Source: JAZFYD01 sp036443405 (GTDB taxonomy: Bacteria; Planctomycetota; PLA2). From it: a stretch of 19,358 nt of DNA. Below are positions 7,730-14,786 of this stretch, piece after piece (positions within the stretch are counted from its first letter, which is position 1; the number at the start of each line of letters is the position of its first letter). The notes below the pieces were generated by a model, which searched no databases, was not told the DNA's origin, and saw only the letters and a list, made by a program, of their open reading frames with translations. The stretch spans positions 1-19,358 of the forward strand of contig JAZFYD010000245.1 in assembly GCA_036443405.1 (NCBI GenBank). Direction: 5' to 3'. The translations under genes were made by a program, and so were the position numbers.

Positions 7730-8410
7730 CTAGTTGTTGACCTGGAGCCAGAAGTTGCCGTCGCGGCCGGTTGCGTTGTTGGCGATGCCGCCGGTCATGG
7801 AGGTCGCGCTGCCGGGCGCGACGAGCGCCGCACCGGGGTTCGTGAAAGCCCCCGATCCGCTGTAGGTCGAATCGGTCGCCGTCAGGATGTCGCCGCGCGC
7901 GCTCACGTAGAACGAACGGATTCCGGTCTGCTCATAAACGTTGGGCCACGCGTAGGCGCACCAGGAGACTTCGGAAAGCTCGGAATCGACGGCCGGATCC
8001 GCGCCGCCGCCGGCGACCTCGCCGAGACCGTCCCCACTCGAGTCGGGGAGCCACACCTTGAAGAAGTAGCCGGACCGCGAGACCTCGCCGTTCACGGTGA
8101 CGGTGCGGAAGGCGGTGGACAAAACGGGCGGCTGGATGGTCGTCGCCCCACCGCGAATCGTCACGGCCGCGCTCATCTCGGCCAACGTCCCGTACTCGCC
8201 GAGGCCGTCGCGGTCCTCGTCCGCGATGCTTCGTGTCTGGAACTGCGCTTGCGCCGACAAGAGCATCCGCATGGTCGCGATCGCGGCGGTTTCATTCGAA
8301 TTCAGCCGCGCCGAGAGCAGGTTCGGCAGCGCGATGGCCGCGACAATAGCGATGATCACGATCACGATCATCAACTCGATTAGTGTGAATCCACTGTTCT
8401 TGGAATGCAT
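7730..8410 (-). CDS. Type IV prepilin (second copy, possibly minor pilin)
   Basis: This 226-residue class III prepilin has a 7-residue basic leader (MHSKNSG), a cut site G7/F8, Glu at mature position 5, and a long hydrophobic N-terminal helix ending near ALPNLLSARLNSNE. The C-terminal domain has an EF-hand-like acidic loop (D64, D66, D68, G69, E72), PPVLSTAFRTV, and WCAYAWP with a single Cys151. It is a clear paralogue of the prepilin at 8540-9211, alike from the leader to the last residues (GRDGN-W). The C-terminal part is rich in Ser/Thr/Gly (about 175-215), leaving potential O-glycosylation sites. The ATG at 8410 has an AGGGG Shine-Dalgarno a few bases upstream. With only one Cys it cannot form an intrachain disulfide, unlike its partner. 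Confidence 0.93.
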   Translation of the reverse strand: MHSKNSGFTLIELMIVIVIIAIVAAIALPNLLSARLNSNETAAIATMRMLLSAQAQFQTRSIADEDRDGLGEYGTLAEMSAAVTIRGGATTIQPPVLSTAFRTVTVNGEVSRSGYFFKVWLPDSSGDGLGEVAGGGADPAVDSELSEVSWCAYAWPNVYEQTGIRSFYVSARGDILTATDSTYSGSGAFTNPGAALVAPGSATSMTGGIANNATGRDGNFWLQVNN

Positions 8411-8466
8411 GGACAGCCCCTACGCCCGTATCGGCCAGGACGGTCTCTCGACTGACCTGGCCATCC

Positions 8467-8501
8467 AAAAAGACGGGGGGCGCTCGCCGTGAGCGCCCCC
8501 C
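8467..8501 (-). terminator. Intrinsic terminator between the two pilin genes
   Basis: A perfect 11-bp stem, GGGGGGCGCTC (8475-8485) with GAGCGCCCCCC (8491-8501), has loop GCCGT. On the minus strand the hairpin is followed by GTC and then TTTTT (8467-8471). It lies 38 bases beyond the stop of the upstream pilin at 8540 and 56 bases before the start of the downstream pilin at 8410. It would therefore end the first pilin transcript and limit transcription of the second. Confidence 0.85.
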
Positions 8502-8539
8502 GATCAAATCGTACTTTCGTACCTGGTGTCGAACTGACC

Positions 8540-9211
8540 TTAGCCAGCCTGACGCCAGAGGTTGCCGTCACGGCCGGTCATGCCCGTGGCAGTGGCACCG
8601 GTGATCGTGGTGCCAGCGTCCTGGAACGCAGCTTCAGCAATGGGGCCAGCGTTGGGCCCGCTGTACGCCGGGTCTTCGCAAGTGATGATGTCGCCACCTT
8701 GGTTGACGAAGAACGTGCGGTTGCCGGTGTTGCCCTGGTTCGCGGGCCACGCATACGCGCACCAAGTCGTCTCGCAGAGGTCAGCGTCGAGGTTCGCGAC
8801 GTCGGCGCCGCCGCCGGCCAGTTCCTTCGAACCGTCTGCAGCGCTGTCCGGCAGGTAGATCGCGTACATGTAACCACTGCGGCTCACTTCACCGCTACCA
8901 TTCACCGTGCGGAACGCGGTCGAGAGCACCGGCGGGTTCAGCGTCGCGCCACCGCGGACACCAACACCACCCGACATCTCGGCGAACGTGCCGTACTCAC
9001 CAACGCCGTTGCCGTTTTCATCGGCGCGGGACGTCGTCTGGAACTGCGCCTGCGCGGAAATGATATTCCGCAGAGTCGCGATCGCGGCCGTCTCATTCGA
9101 GTTGAGGCGCGCGGAGAGCAGGTTCGGAATCGCAATCGCCGCAATAATGGCGATAATCGCGATCACGATCATCAGCTCAATCAACGTGAAACCAGTCTCT
9201 TTCTTACGCAT
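8540..9211 (-). CDS. pilA: Type IV prepilin, probable major pilin
   Basis: This 223-residue prepilin has the leader MRKKETG, cleavage before F8, Glu12 (mature Glu5), and a hydrophobic helix MIVIAIIAIIAAIAIPNLL. The globular domain carries an EF-hand-like loop (D64, N66, N68, G69, E72), NPPVLSTAFRTV, GEVSRSGY, and a WCAYAWP block. Cys146, Cys151 and Cys178 allow a disulfide that the paralogue at 7730-8410 cannot make. PilD would cut and N-methylate it, and PilB/PilC would polymerise it. The ATG at 9211 has AGGAG 12 bases upstream (a long spacing) and a possible sigma-54-like site at 9249-9264. A strong terminator (8467-8501) follows, so it could be made as an abundant monocistronic message, hence the major-pilin guess. 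A type II secretion pseudopilin is less likely, since pilT is in the neighbouring block. Confidence 0.93.
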   Translation of the reverse strand: MRKKETGFTLIELMIVIAIIAIIAAIAIPNLLSARLNSNETAAIATLRNIISAQAQFQTTSRADENGNGVGEYGTFAEMSGGVGVRGGATLNPPVLSTAFRTVNGSGEVSRSGYMYAIYLPDSAADGSKELAGGGADVANLDADLCETTWCAYAWPANQGNTGNRTFFVNQGGDIITCEDPAYSGPNAGPIAEAAFQDAGTTITGATATGMTGRDGNLWRQAG

Positions 9212-9248
9212 TGTCCGTCGTTGCTCCTATAGCTTTGTTCCGAAAATA

Positions 9249-9264
9249 ACCAACCCAAATGCCA
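9249..9264 (-). promoter_or_regulatory. Degenerate sigma-54-like -24/-12 element upstream of the first pilin
   Basis: On the minus strand, TGGCAT (9259-9264), five bases, then TTGGT (9249-9253) approach the TGGCAC-N5-TTGCA consensus. The invariant -12 GC is GG here, which weakens the call. The spacing fits a start of transcription near 9237, leaving a leader of about 26 bases with AGGAG at 9224-9228. RpoN control of pilin genes is established in several Gram-negative bacteria. No convincing sigma-70 alternative was seen in 9212-9401. Confidence 0.33.
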
Positions 9265-9401
9265 GTTGATCCTTGCGTTGTTTCTCTAATGTCGAGGACC
9301 GATCACTCGGCCCTTCTCCGTGTTTCGACCGTGTTGGGTCAGAAGGTTGAAGACATTTCGCAGGCTTTCCCAAAACCCTGTCTTCTTTTGGACACTATCA
9401 T

Positions 9402-10370
9402 TCAGTCTGAGGCGGGCAAACGCGCCTCACCCTGATTCTCATTCCGATGCAGCAGCTTGTGCACACGAGGGTCCTGAGCGCGCTCGATCCACGCGGGATC
9501 CGCGCGAAGTAGCTCTTCCACTTCGTCGGGTTTTGCCGCACGCGCACTCTCGACCGCCGTCACAGCCGCGTCGATCTTTCCGTCTTCCAGCAAGAGCGTC
9601 GCCGCGCGAAACGTCAGCGTGCTCACGCCGCGCGCACGCGGATTGAGCGGGCTGAGTACTTCCAAAGCCTGTTGCGGTTTCGCCATCGCCAGAAAGAGAT
9701 CCGCCGCTTGGAGGATCGCTTCCTTCGCGGTGGGGAGTAGCCTCCGCGCGCGGCCGTAGTGCGCCGCGGACTTCTCGAAATACCCCTCGGAAAGATCCGC
9801 ACGGGCCTGCTCGAGGCAGACCGCGTAGAGCCGACCTTTGATCGTTTCGTCGCCCGGTTTTGCGGCGACGGCGCGTTCCAACGAATCCGCGGCCATGTCC
9901 CAGTTGCGGTCGCTGATGTGCATGATCCCGTCGAGGAGCGCGATGCGGTGGCCGCGTTTCTGGAGCGCCAGCGCGTCTTTCTCCTCGATGAACTCCTTCC
10001 GGCGTCCGAGGGTCAAGAGGAGGCTTGCGCGGTCCACACGGGCGTCCCGGCGGACCTCTCGGTCCTCGATGCGCCGGATCGCTTCGTCGTACGCCTCGAT
10101 CGACTTGTCATACTGCTCCGAACCCGCGAGAAACGAAGCCAGATAGAGGTGTGCCTCGGCGTTGTCGGGATGATCCTCGAGCACCTCATACACCATCTCG
10201 ATCGCTTTGTCGTACTGCCCCATGCCGTTGCCGATCAGCGCCGCGCCGTGCAGCTGCGTCGCCGGGTCAGGCGGGAGGGTGATGGCGAAACCCGATACGA
10301 GAAGACCGCCGCCGATCAAAAGCGCGACCCCGTAGAGGGCTGCGCGTCGGCGCGCCGGTTTCGTGGCCAT
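9402..10370 (-). CDS. Membrane-anchored TPR protein in the pilus operon
   Basis: This 322-residue protein has a basic N-terminus (MATKPARRR), one membrane helix at about 11-31, and then a periplasm-facing domain of tetratricopeptide-like repeats: AEAHLYLASFLAGSEQYDKS with IEAYDEAIRR, further helices MAADSLERAVAAKPGDETIKG, YGRARRLLPTAKEAILQAAD, and AAVTAVESARAAKPDEVEEL near the C-terminus. No catalytic motif is visible. Its ATG at 10370 directly abuts the TAG of pilC (10371-10373), so the two are almost certainly co-transcribed. Placed between pilC and the pilins, it may be a pilus assembly or scaffold protein comparable in role, not demonstrably in descent, to TPR pilotins such as PilF/Tgl. 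That role is inference. Confidence 0.8.
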   Translation of the reverse strand: MATKPARRRAALYGVALLIGGGLLVSGFAITLPPDPATQLHGAALIGNGMGQYDKAIEMVYEVLEDHPDNAEAHLYLASFLAGSEQYDKSIEAYDEAIRRIEDREVRRDARVDRASLLLTLGRRKEFIEEKDALALQKRGHRIALLDGIMHISDRNWDMAADSLERAVAAKPGDETIKGRLYAVCLEQARADLSEGYFEKSAAHYGRARRLLPTAKEAILQAADLFLAMAKPQQALEVLSPLNPRARGVSTLTFRAATLLLEDGKIDAAVTAVESARAAKPDEVEELLRADPAWIERAQDPRVHKLLHRNENQGEARLPASD

Positions 10371-11594
10371 CTACCCAGCCCCCAGCTTCTTCTGCAACTC
10401 GAAGATGGGCAGGAAGACGGCGAGCACGATGCCACCGACCATGAAACCCATCGCACCGATCATGAGCGGCTCGATCAAGGACGTCAGTGTCTTCACCGCG
10501 GCGCTCACCTGGTCGTCGTAGAAATCGGAGATCTTCTCCAGCAGCTGCTCGAGCGAACCCGACTTCTCCCCGATCTGGATCATGCGTGTGACCATCGGCG
10601 GGAAGATCTTGCTCTGCATGAGCGGCTCGGCCAGCGTGTTGCCCTGGCGGACATTTTCCTTCGCGTTGTCCACCACCTCGCTGATGACCTGGTTGCCGGC
10701 GGTCTCGGAGACGATCTCGAGGGCGCCGAGAATCGGGACACCGGAGCGGATCAGCGTCGCAAACGTGCGGCTGAACCGCGAAAGCGCGACCTTCTGGAAG
10801 AGCGGTCCGAACACCGGAAGGTGCAGCATCAGCCAGTCCCACAACCGCTGCCCCTTCTTCGTCTTCTTGTACAGCACGATCAGAAATACGAAGGCGCAGC
10901 ACCCGCCGCCCACCGCAACCGTGTGTTCCTTCAGCGCGTAGCTGATTCCGAGAACAGCCTTCGTGATACCGGGCAGGTCGATCTCCAGGGAGTCGAAGAT
11001 CTCCTTGAACTTCGGCACGATGCCGACCATCAGGAACATCGTGATGCCAAGCACCATGACGAAGCTGACGACCGGGTAGGTCATCGCGGCGCGGATGTCG
11101 CGTGTCAGTTTCTGACTCGCTTCCTGGTACTCCGCAAGGCGGAGCAAGATCTCGTCGAGCTGACCGGAAACCTCGCCGGCGCGCACCATCGAGCAGTAGA
11201 TTTTCGGGAACACCTTCGGGAAGCGTTCGAGCGCCGTCGAAAGGTCGGTACCGCCACGGACCGACTCGATGACACTGTCGAGCACGATTCGGAAGCCGGG
11301 CGTGTCCGCCTGCTCCTGCAGAACCTCCAGTGACTCCAGTAGCGGCACACCGGCTGAAATCATCGTCGAAAGCTGGCGCGTGAAGATCACGACCTGCGCG
11401 GTCGTCGCGCCGGGTCGCGGAGCGAAGATGCCGCCCTTCTTCCCCTTGCCTTTGGCCGATGTCTCTTTGATTTTCAGGACGACGAGTCCGCGTTTGCGGA
11501 GGTCGCTGACGACATCGGCTTGACTGCGCCCGGACAGCGTTCCGGACTCGGTCTTGCCGGTCGATGCGCGGGCGGTGAACTTGAAAGCGGGCAT
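10371..11594 (-). CDS. pilC: Type IV pilus inner-membrane platform protein PilC
   Basis: This 407-residue GspF/PilC-family protein has two related cytoplasmic domains, each with the F-TRQL/F-RTFA-type signature: VIFTRQLSTMISAGVPLLESLE (69-90) and SRFSRTFATLIRSGVPILGALE (272-292), followed by E-SG elements (EVSGQLDEIL, 141-150; EKSGSLEQLL, 343-352). Membrane helices lie at about 171-194, 225-242 and 372-398. PilC sits in the inner membrane and couples the PilB/PilT motors to pilin insertion and extraction. Length and domain order are normal. The ATG at 11594 has AAGGA about 10 bases upstream, 29 bases after the pilB stop. Gene order pilT-pilB-pilC with a pilin downstream supports PilC over GspF. 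Confidence 0.95.
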   Translation of the reverse strand: MPAFKFTARASTGKTESGTLSGRSQADVVSDLRKRGLVVLKIKETSAKGKGKKGGIFAPRPGATTAQVVIFTRQLSTMISAGVPLLESLEVLQEQADTPGFRIVLDSVIESVRGGTDLSTALERFPKVFPKIYCSMVRAGEVSGQLDEILLRLAEYQEASQKLTRDIRAAMTYPVVSFVMVLGITMFLMVGIVPKFKEIFDSLEIDLPGITKAVLGISYALKEHTVAVGGGCCAFVFLIVLYKKTKKGQRLWDWLMLHLPVFGPLFQKVALSRFSRTFATLIRSGVPILGALEIVSETAGNQVISEVVDNAKENVRQGNTLAEPLMQSKIFPPMVTRMIQIGEKSGSLEQLLEKISDFYDDQVSAAVKTLTSLIEPLMIGAMGFMVGGIVLAVFLPIFELQKKLGAG

Positions 11595-11623
11595 ATTTCG
11601 TTTTCCTTACCGTTTCAAATCTG

Positions 11624-13411
11624 TCACGCGGGCTGGGTCTGCTTGTGCTTGGCGATGATGTCCGCGAGGGTCGTGCCGTCGGGCATCACCTCGTCACGCA
11701 TCGTCGTGCGCAGGACCTCTTCCACGCTCGTGTGTCCGCGCATCGCGTTCAAGTTCGCGCAGCGGCGGAGCGTGACCATCCCGTGCTCGATGATCGCGGA
11801 GTTCTTGATGTCGAGAGCGGACTTGCCGCCGACGATCATGCGCTGGATGTCCTCGTTGATCGGCATCGTCTCCAGAAGCGCGAACCGACCGGAGTAGCCG
11901 TTCTTGCATCGGCCACAGCCGATGGGCTGGAACAACTCGGCGGTTTCGGCCTCTTCCTCTGTGAACCCGATCGAACGAAGACGGCCGACCGGGGGCCGAT
12001 CCATCGGCTCCTTGCAGTGCCGGCAGAGCCGGCGCGCGAGACGCTGCGCGGATACGCACAAGGTCGCGGACGCAACCATGAACGGGTCCACACCCATGTC
12101 CACCATGCGGGTAATCGTGCTGGCGGCGTCGTTCGTATGCAGCGTCGAAAGCACCAAGTGACCCGTGAGCGCCGCCTTGATCGCGATCTCGATGGTCTCG
12201 GCGTCTCGAATCTCACCGATCATGACCACGTCGGGGTCCTGACGCAGAATCGACCGGAGCGCGCCCGCGAACGTGAGTCCGCGTTTCTCCGACACCTGAA
12301 CCTGGTTCACGCCGTACACCTGGTACTCGACGGGATCCTCGACCGTAACGAAGTTGCTCTCGTCGGAGAGGATCTCCTTCACGGCGCTGTAGAGCGTCGT
12401 TGACTTGCCCGAACCCGTCGGGCCCGTCACGAGGATCATCCCGTAGCTGGACTCGATGCCCTCCTTGAGGTCTTTCAACGCCTTCTTCTCGAAGCCGAGC
12501 GACTCCAGCGAAAGGGCGAGGTTGCCCTGATCGAGAATACGCATGACGACCTTCTCGCCGTGCACGGTCGGAAGGATCGAGACGCGGAAGTCGATCTGGC
12601 GGCCTTCGACCTTCATCTGGAATTTGCCGTCCTGCGGGCGGCGCCGCTCCGCGATGTCCATGTCGCAGATGATCTTGATGCGGGAGACGATCGAGTTGAG
12701 CAGCGACTTCGGAGGCTGATACACCTCGGCGCACACGCCGTCCTGACGGAAGCGCACCCGCACAACCCGGTCGAACGGTTCGATGTGTATATCGGACGCG
12801 CCCTGCTTGACCGCTTGGTACACGATCAGGTTCACGAACTTGATGACCGGAGAGTCGTCGCCGTCTTTGCCAAGGGCTTCGAGGTCGAGTTCGCCATCGT
12901 CGACATCGGCCTCCTGGAGCTCGACGCCGTCGGCGCCTTCGAGCTCCCCCATGACCGCCTCGAGCTGAGCGGCACCAGGTTTGTAGACCTTGTTGAGCGC
13001 CTCCTCGATCATCCCCTCGAAGGCAAACACGAGGCGCATCGTGCAACCCGTGGTGTTACGCAGTTGGTCCAACGTCACGACGTCGAACGGATTGCAGACC
13101 GCGAGCGTCATCACCTGGTCGATCTTCGCGATCGGGATGAGATGGTGCTCGTAGGAGAGCTCTTTCGACACGAGGCGCGCGAGGTCCGGATCGATCTGGC
13201 AGTCCGCCAAATTGATCGGGGTTGCACGCAGCCGGTCAGCGACGAGCCCCAGGAAATCGGTCTCGTCGATGCCCACCGCATCGATCAGCAAGCTCGAGAC
13301 GGGCGTGCTGTCGCGCGCGGCGGTCTTGAGAAGGCCCTCGACCTTGTCCTCGGTAATCAGCTCCGCCTCGGTCGCGACGCGCAGCAGCCGACGATCCAGG
13401 CTCTTAGACAT
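11624..13411 (-). CDS. pilB: Type IV pilus extension ATPase PilB
   Basis: This 595-residue GspE/PilB-family hexameric ATPase has an N-terminal MshEN/GspE_N-type region (about 1-145, ending in the IEEALNKVY helix), an acidic linker (about 155-185, rich in Glu/Asp), and the ATPase domain. The domain shows Walker A GPTGSGKST (330-338), the Asp box VTVEDPVEYQ (355-364), Walker B VVMIGEIRDAET (395-406), and the His box TGHLVLSTLHTNDA (416-429). The zinc-binding tetracysteine is intact: C463 and C466 (CRHC), C499 and C502 (CGRC). It powers pilus extension. The ATG at 13411 lies inside the end of pilT (8-base overlap). Some MshEN domains bind c-di-GMP; the motif here is too divergent to assert this. 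A type II secretion GspE is an alternative, disfavoured by adjacent pilT. Confidence 0.95.
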   Translation of the reverse strand: MSKSLDRRLLRVATEAELITEDKVEGLLKTAARDSTPVSSLLIDAVGIDETDFLGLVADRLRATPINLADCQIDPDLARLVSKELSYEHHLIPIAKIDQVMTLAVCNPFDVVTLDQLRNTTGCTMRLVFAFEGMIEEALNKVYKPGAAQLEAVMGELEGADGVELQEADVDDGELDLEALGKDGDDSPVIKFVNLIVYQAVKQGASDIHIEPFDRVVRVRFRQDGVCAEVYQPPKSLLNSIVSRIKIICDMDIAERRRPQDGKFQMKVEGRQIDFRVSILPTVHGEKVVMRILDQGNLALSLESLGFEKKALKDLKEGIESSYGMILVTGPTGSGKSTTLYSAVKEILSDESNFVTVEDPVEYQVYGVNQVQVSEKRGLTFAGALRSILRQDPDVVMIGEIRDAETIEIAIKAALTGHLVLSTLHTNDAASTITRMVDMGVDPFMVASATLCVSAQRLARRLCRHCKEPMDRPPVGRLRSIGFTEEEAETAELFQPIGCGRCKNGYSGRFALLETMPINEDIQRMIVGGKSALDIKNSAIIEHGMVTLRRCANLNAMRGHTSVEEVLRTTMRDEVMPDGTTLADIIAKHKQTQPA

Positions 13412-14537
13412 TGCGCGCCTGGCCCCTCACGTTTCGACGCTGCTGCGGGCTGGGAGGGGGCTTCTGGGGGCCGGGGGCCCGCTGGAACGTGCGCTTGAGA
13501 TCCTCCGGGTCGGTCGTGCGCGCGAGCGCATCGTCGTAGGTGATCTGGTTGGCCGTGTAGAGCTCGTACAGCGCCTGGTTCATCGTGCGCATGCCGTACT
13601 TGCCACCGGTCTGGATCAGCGAGTAGATCTGGTGCGCTTTGTTGTCGCGGATGAGGGCGCGGATCGCGCTGTTCGCGATCATCACCTCACACGCGAGCTT
13701 GCGGCCGCGACCGTTCGCATTCGGGATCAGCTGCTGGCAGAACACGGCCTGTAGCACAAACGAAAGCTGCGTGCGCACCTGCTGCTGCTGATGGCTCGAG
13801 AACACGTCGACGATGCGGTTGATCGACTGCACGGTGTCAACGGTGTGCAGCGTCGCGAGCGTCAGGTGACCCGTTTCCGCGAGCGTCAACGCAAGCTCGA
13901 TCGTCTCGAGGTCGCGCATCTCGCCGATGAGCACGACGTCGGGATCCTCACGCAGCACGGACCGGAGCGCGTTCGAGAACGAATGTGTGTCCGACCCGAC
14001 CTCGCGCTGGTTGAACAGACAGTTCTTGTTCCGGTGGAGGTACTCGATCGGGTCCTCGATCGTCACGATATGCTCGGAGCGTGTCTCGTTGACGTGATCG
14101 ATCATCGCGGCGAGGCTGGTGGACTTACCGGAGCCCGTCGAACCCGTCACGAGCACGAGACCTTTGGGGAGCGAGCAGACGGACTTGCAAATCTCTACCG
14201 GCAGACCGAGTTCCTCGAACGACTGGATCTCGTACGGAATCACCCGGAACACGCCCGCGACCGCACCACGCTGCTGGAAGACGTTGCAGCGGAAGCGGCC
14301 CAGACCGTCGATGCCAAACGAGATGTCGAGCTCGAGGTTGGCCTCGTACTTGGCGATTTGCTCGGCCGTCAGGACGGAGTAACAGATCTTCTTCGACGCT
14401 TCCGGATCGAGGATCTCGTACTCGGTCGATACGAGTGCCCCGTCGATGCGCACCTTCGGCTGCGCGCCCGCGGTGACGTGCAGATCGGATCCGCCACGCT
14501 GGACCATGATCTGGAGCAATTCTTCGATACCGGCCAT
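13404..14537 (-). CDS. pilT: Type IV pilus retraction ATPase PilT
   Basis: This 377-residue PilT-family ATPase starts MAGIEELLQIMVQRGGSDLH, with the usual SDLH element at 17-20. Walker A is GSTGSGKST (132-140), the Asp box is VTIEDPIEYLH (158-168), Walker B is VVLIGEMRDLET (201-212), and the His box is TGHLTLATLHT (222-232). The C-terminal AIRALIRD (291-298) matches the AIRNLIRE retraction motif that separates PilT from PilB. It lacks the PilB tetracysteine. A Pro/Gln/Arg-rich tail after about residue 354 goes beyond the core fold. The product depolymerises pili for retraction and twitching. The ATG at 14537 has GAGG six bases upstream. It is the first gene of the pilT-pilB-pilC-TPR run. Confidence 0.95.
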   Translation of the reverse strand: MAGIEELLQIMVQRGGSDLHVTAGAQPKVRIDGALVSTEYEILDPEASKKICYSVLTAEQIAKYEANLELDISFGIDGLGRFRCNVFQQRGAVAGVFRVIPYEIQSFEELGLPVEICKSVCSLPKGLVLVTGSTGSGKSTSLAAMIDHVNETRSEHIVTIEDPIEYLHRNKNCLFNQREVGSDTHSFSNALRSVLREDPDVVLIGEMRDLETIELALTLAETGHLTLATLHTVDTVQSINRIVDVFSSHQQQQVRTQLSFVLQAVFCQQLIPNANGRGRKLACEVMIANSAIRALIRDNKAHQIYSLIQTGGKYGMRTMNQALYELYTANQITYDDALARTTDPEDLKRTFQRAPGPQKPPPSPQQRRNVRGQARNV

Positions 14538-14648
14538 TCGAGCCTCTTTCCGGGATCCGCCCTCACCTGAGGGAAGCCCGGAGTCCTATCGGCCTCGATG
14601 GCCCACGATCTGAAATCCGGAACGGGTGGGATTCCGGGCCAGACCATG

Positions 14649-14699
14649 AAAAAACGACCGACCGTTCCGTCTCGATTCGAGACAAAACAGCCGGTCGTC
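14649..14699 (-). terminator. Putative terminator downstream of the OmpA-like gene
   Basis: On the minus strand, ACGACCG (14692-14698) pairs with CGGTCGT (14654-14660), and TTTTTT follows directly (14649-14654). An inner small hairpin (GTCTCG-AAT-CGAGAC) sits in the loop. It lies about 90 bases past the stop codon of the OmpA-like gene (14787) and upstream of pilT, so it would separate the two transcripts. The split stem makes it weaker than the one at 8467-8501. Confidence 0.5.
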
Positions 14700-14715
14700 T
14701 ACGCTAGCGGCAGCT

Positions 14716-14767
14716 CCAACGGCGTCAGCCGTTGGGCCACAAACACGGCGGCGTCAGCCGTTGGGCC
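14716..14767. repeat. Composite intergenic palindromic repeat, copy 2
   Basis: A perfect palindrome CCAACGGC-GTCA-GCCGTTGG (14716-14735) is followed by GGCCACAAACACG-type linker and a half unit GGCGGCGTCAGCCGTTGGGCC that lacks the left CCAA arm. The design matches copy 1 at 1-50 almost base for base over 50 positions, with GTCA in place of GTAA in the loop. It lies in the 249-base gap between the OmpA-like gene and pilT. Confidence 0.82.
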
Positions 14768-14786
14768 AGCAAAACGAATCGCCGCC

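Noticed and set aside
9759..11333. Long plus-strand open frame (524 codons) opposite pilC and the TPR gene
   Set aside because: Its translation is rich in His, Arg, Asp and Glu with no recognisable domain, as expected for the antisense of high-GC coding sequence; the minus strand encodes clear PilC and TPR motifs.
14617..14637. Hairpin CCGGAA / TTCCGG in the pilT upstream region as a riboswitch or operator
   Set aside because: A 6-bp stem with a 9-base loop in GC-rich sequence is easily a chance occurrence and no known aptamer pattern is visible.
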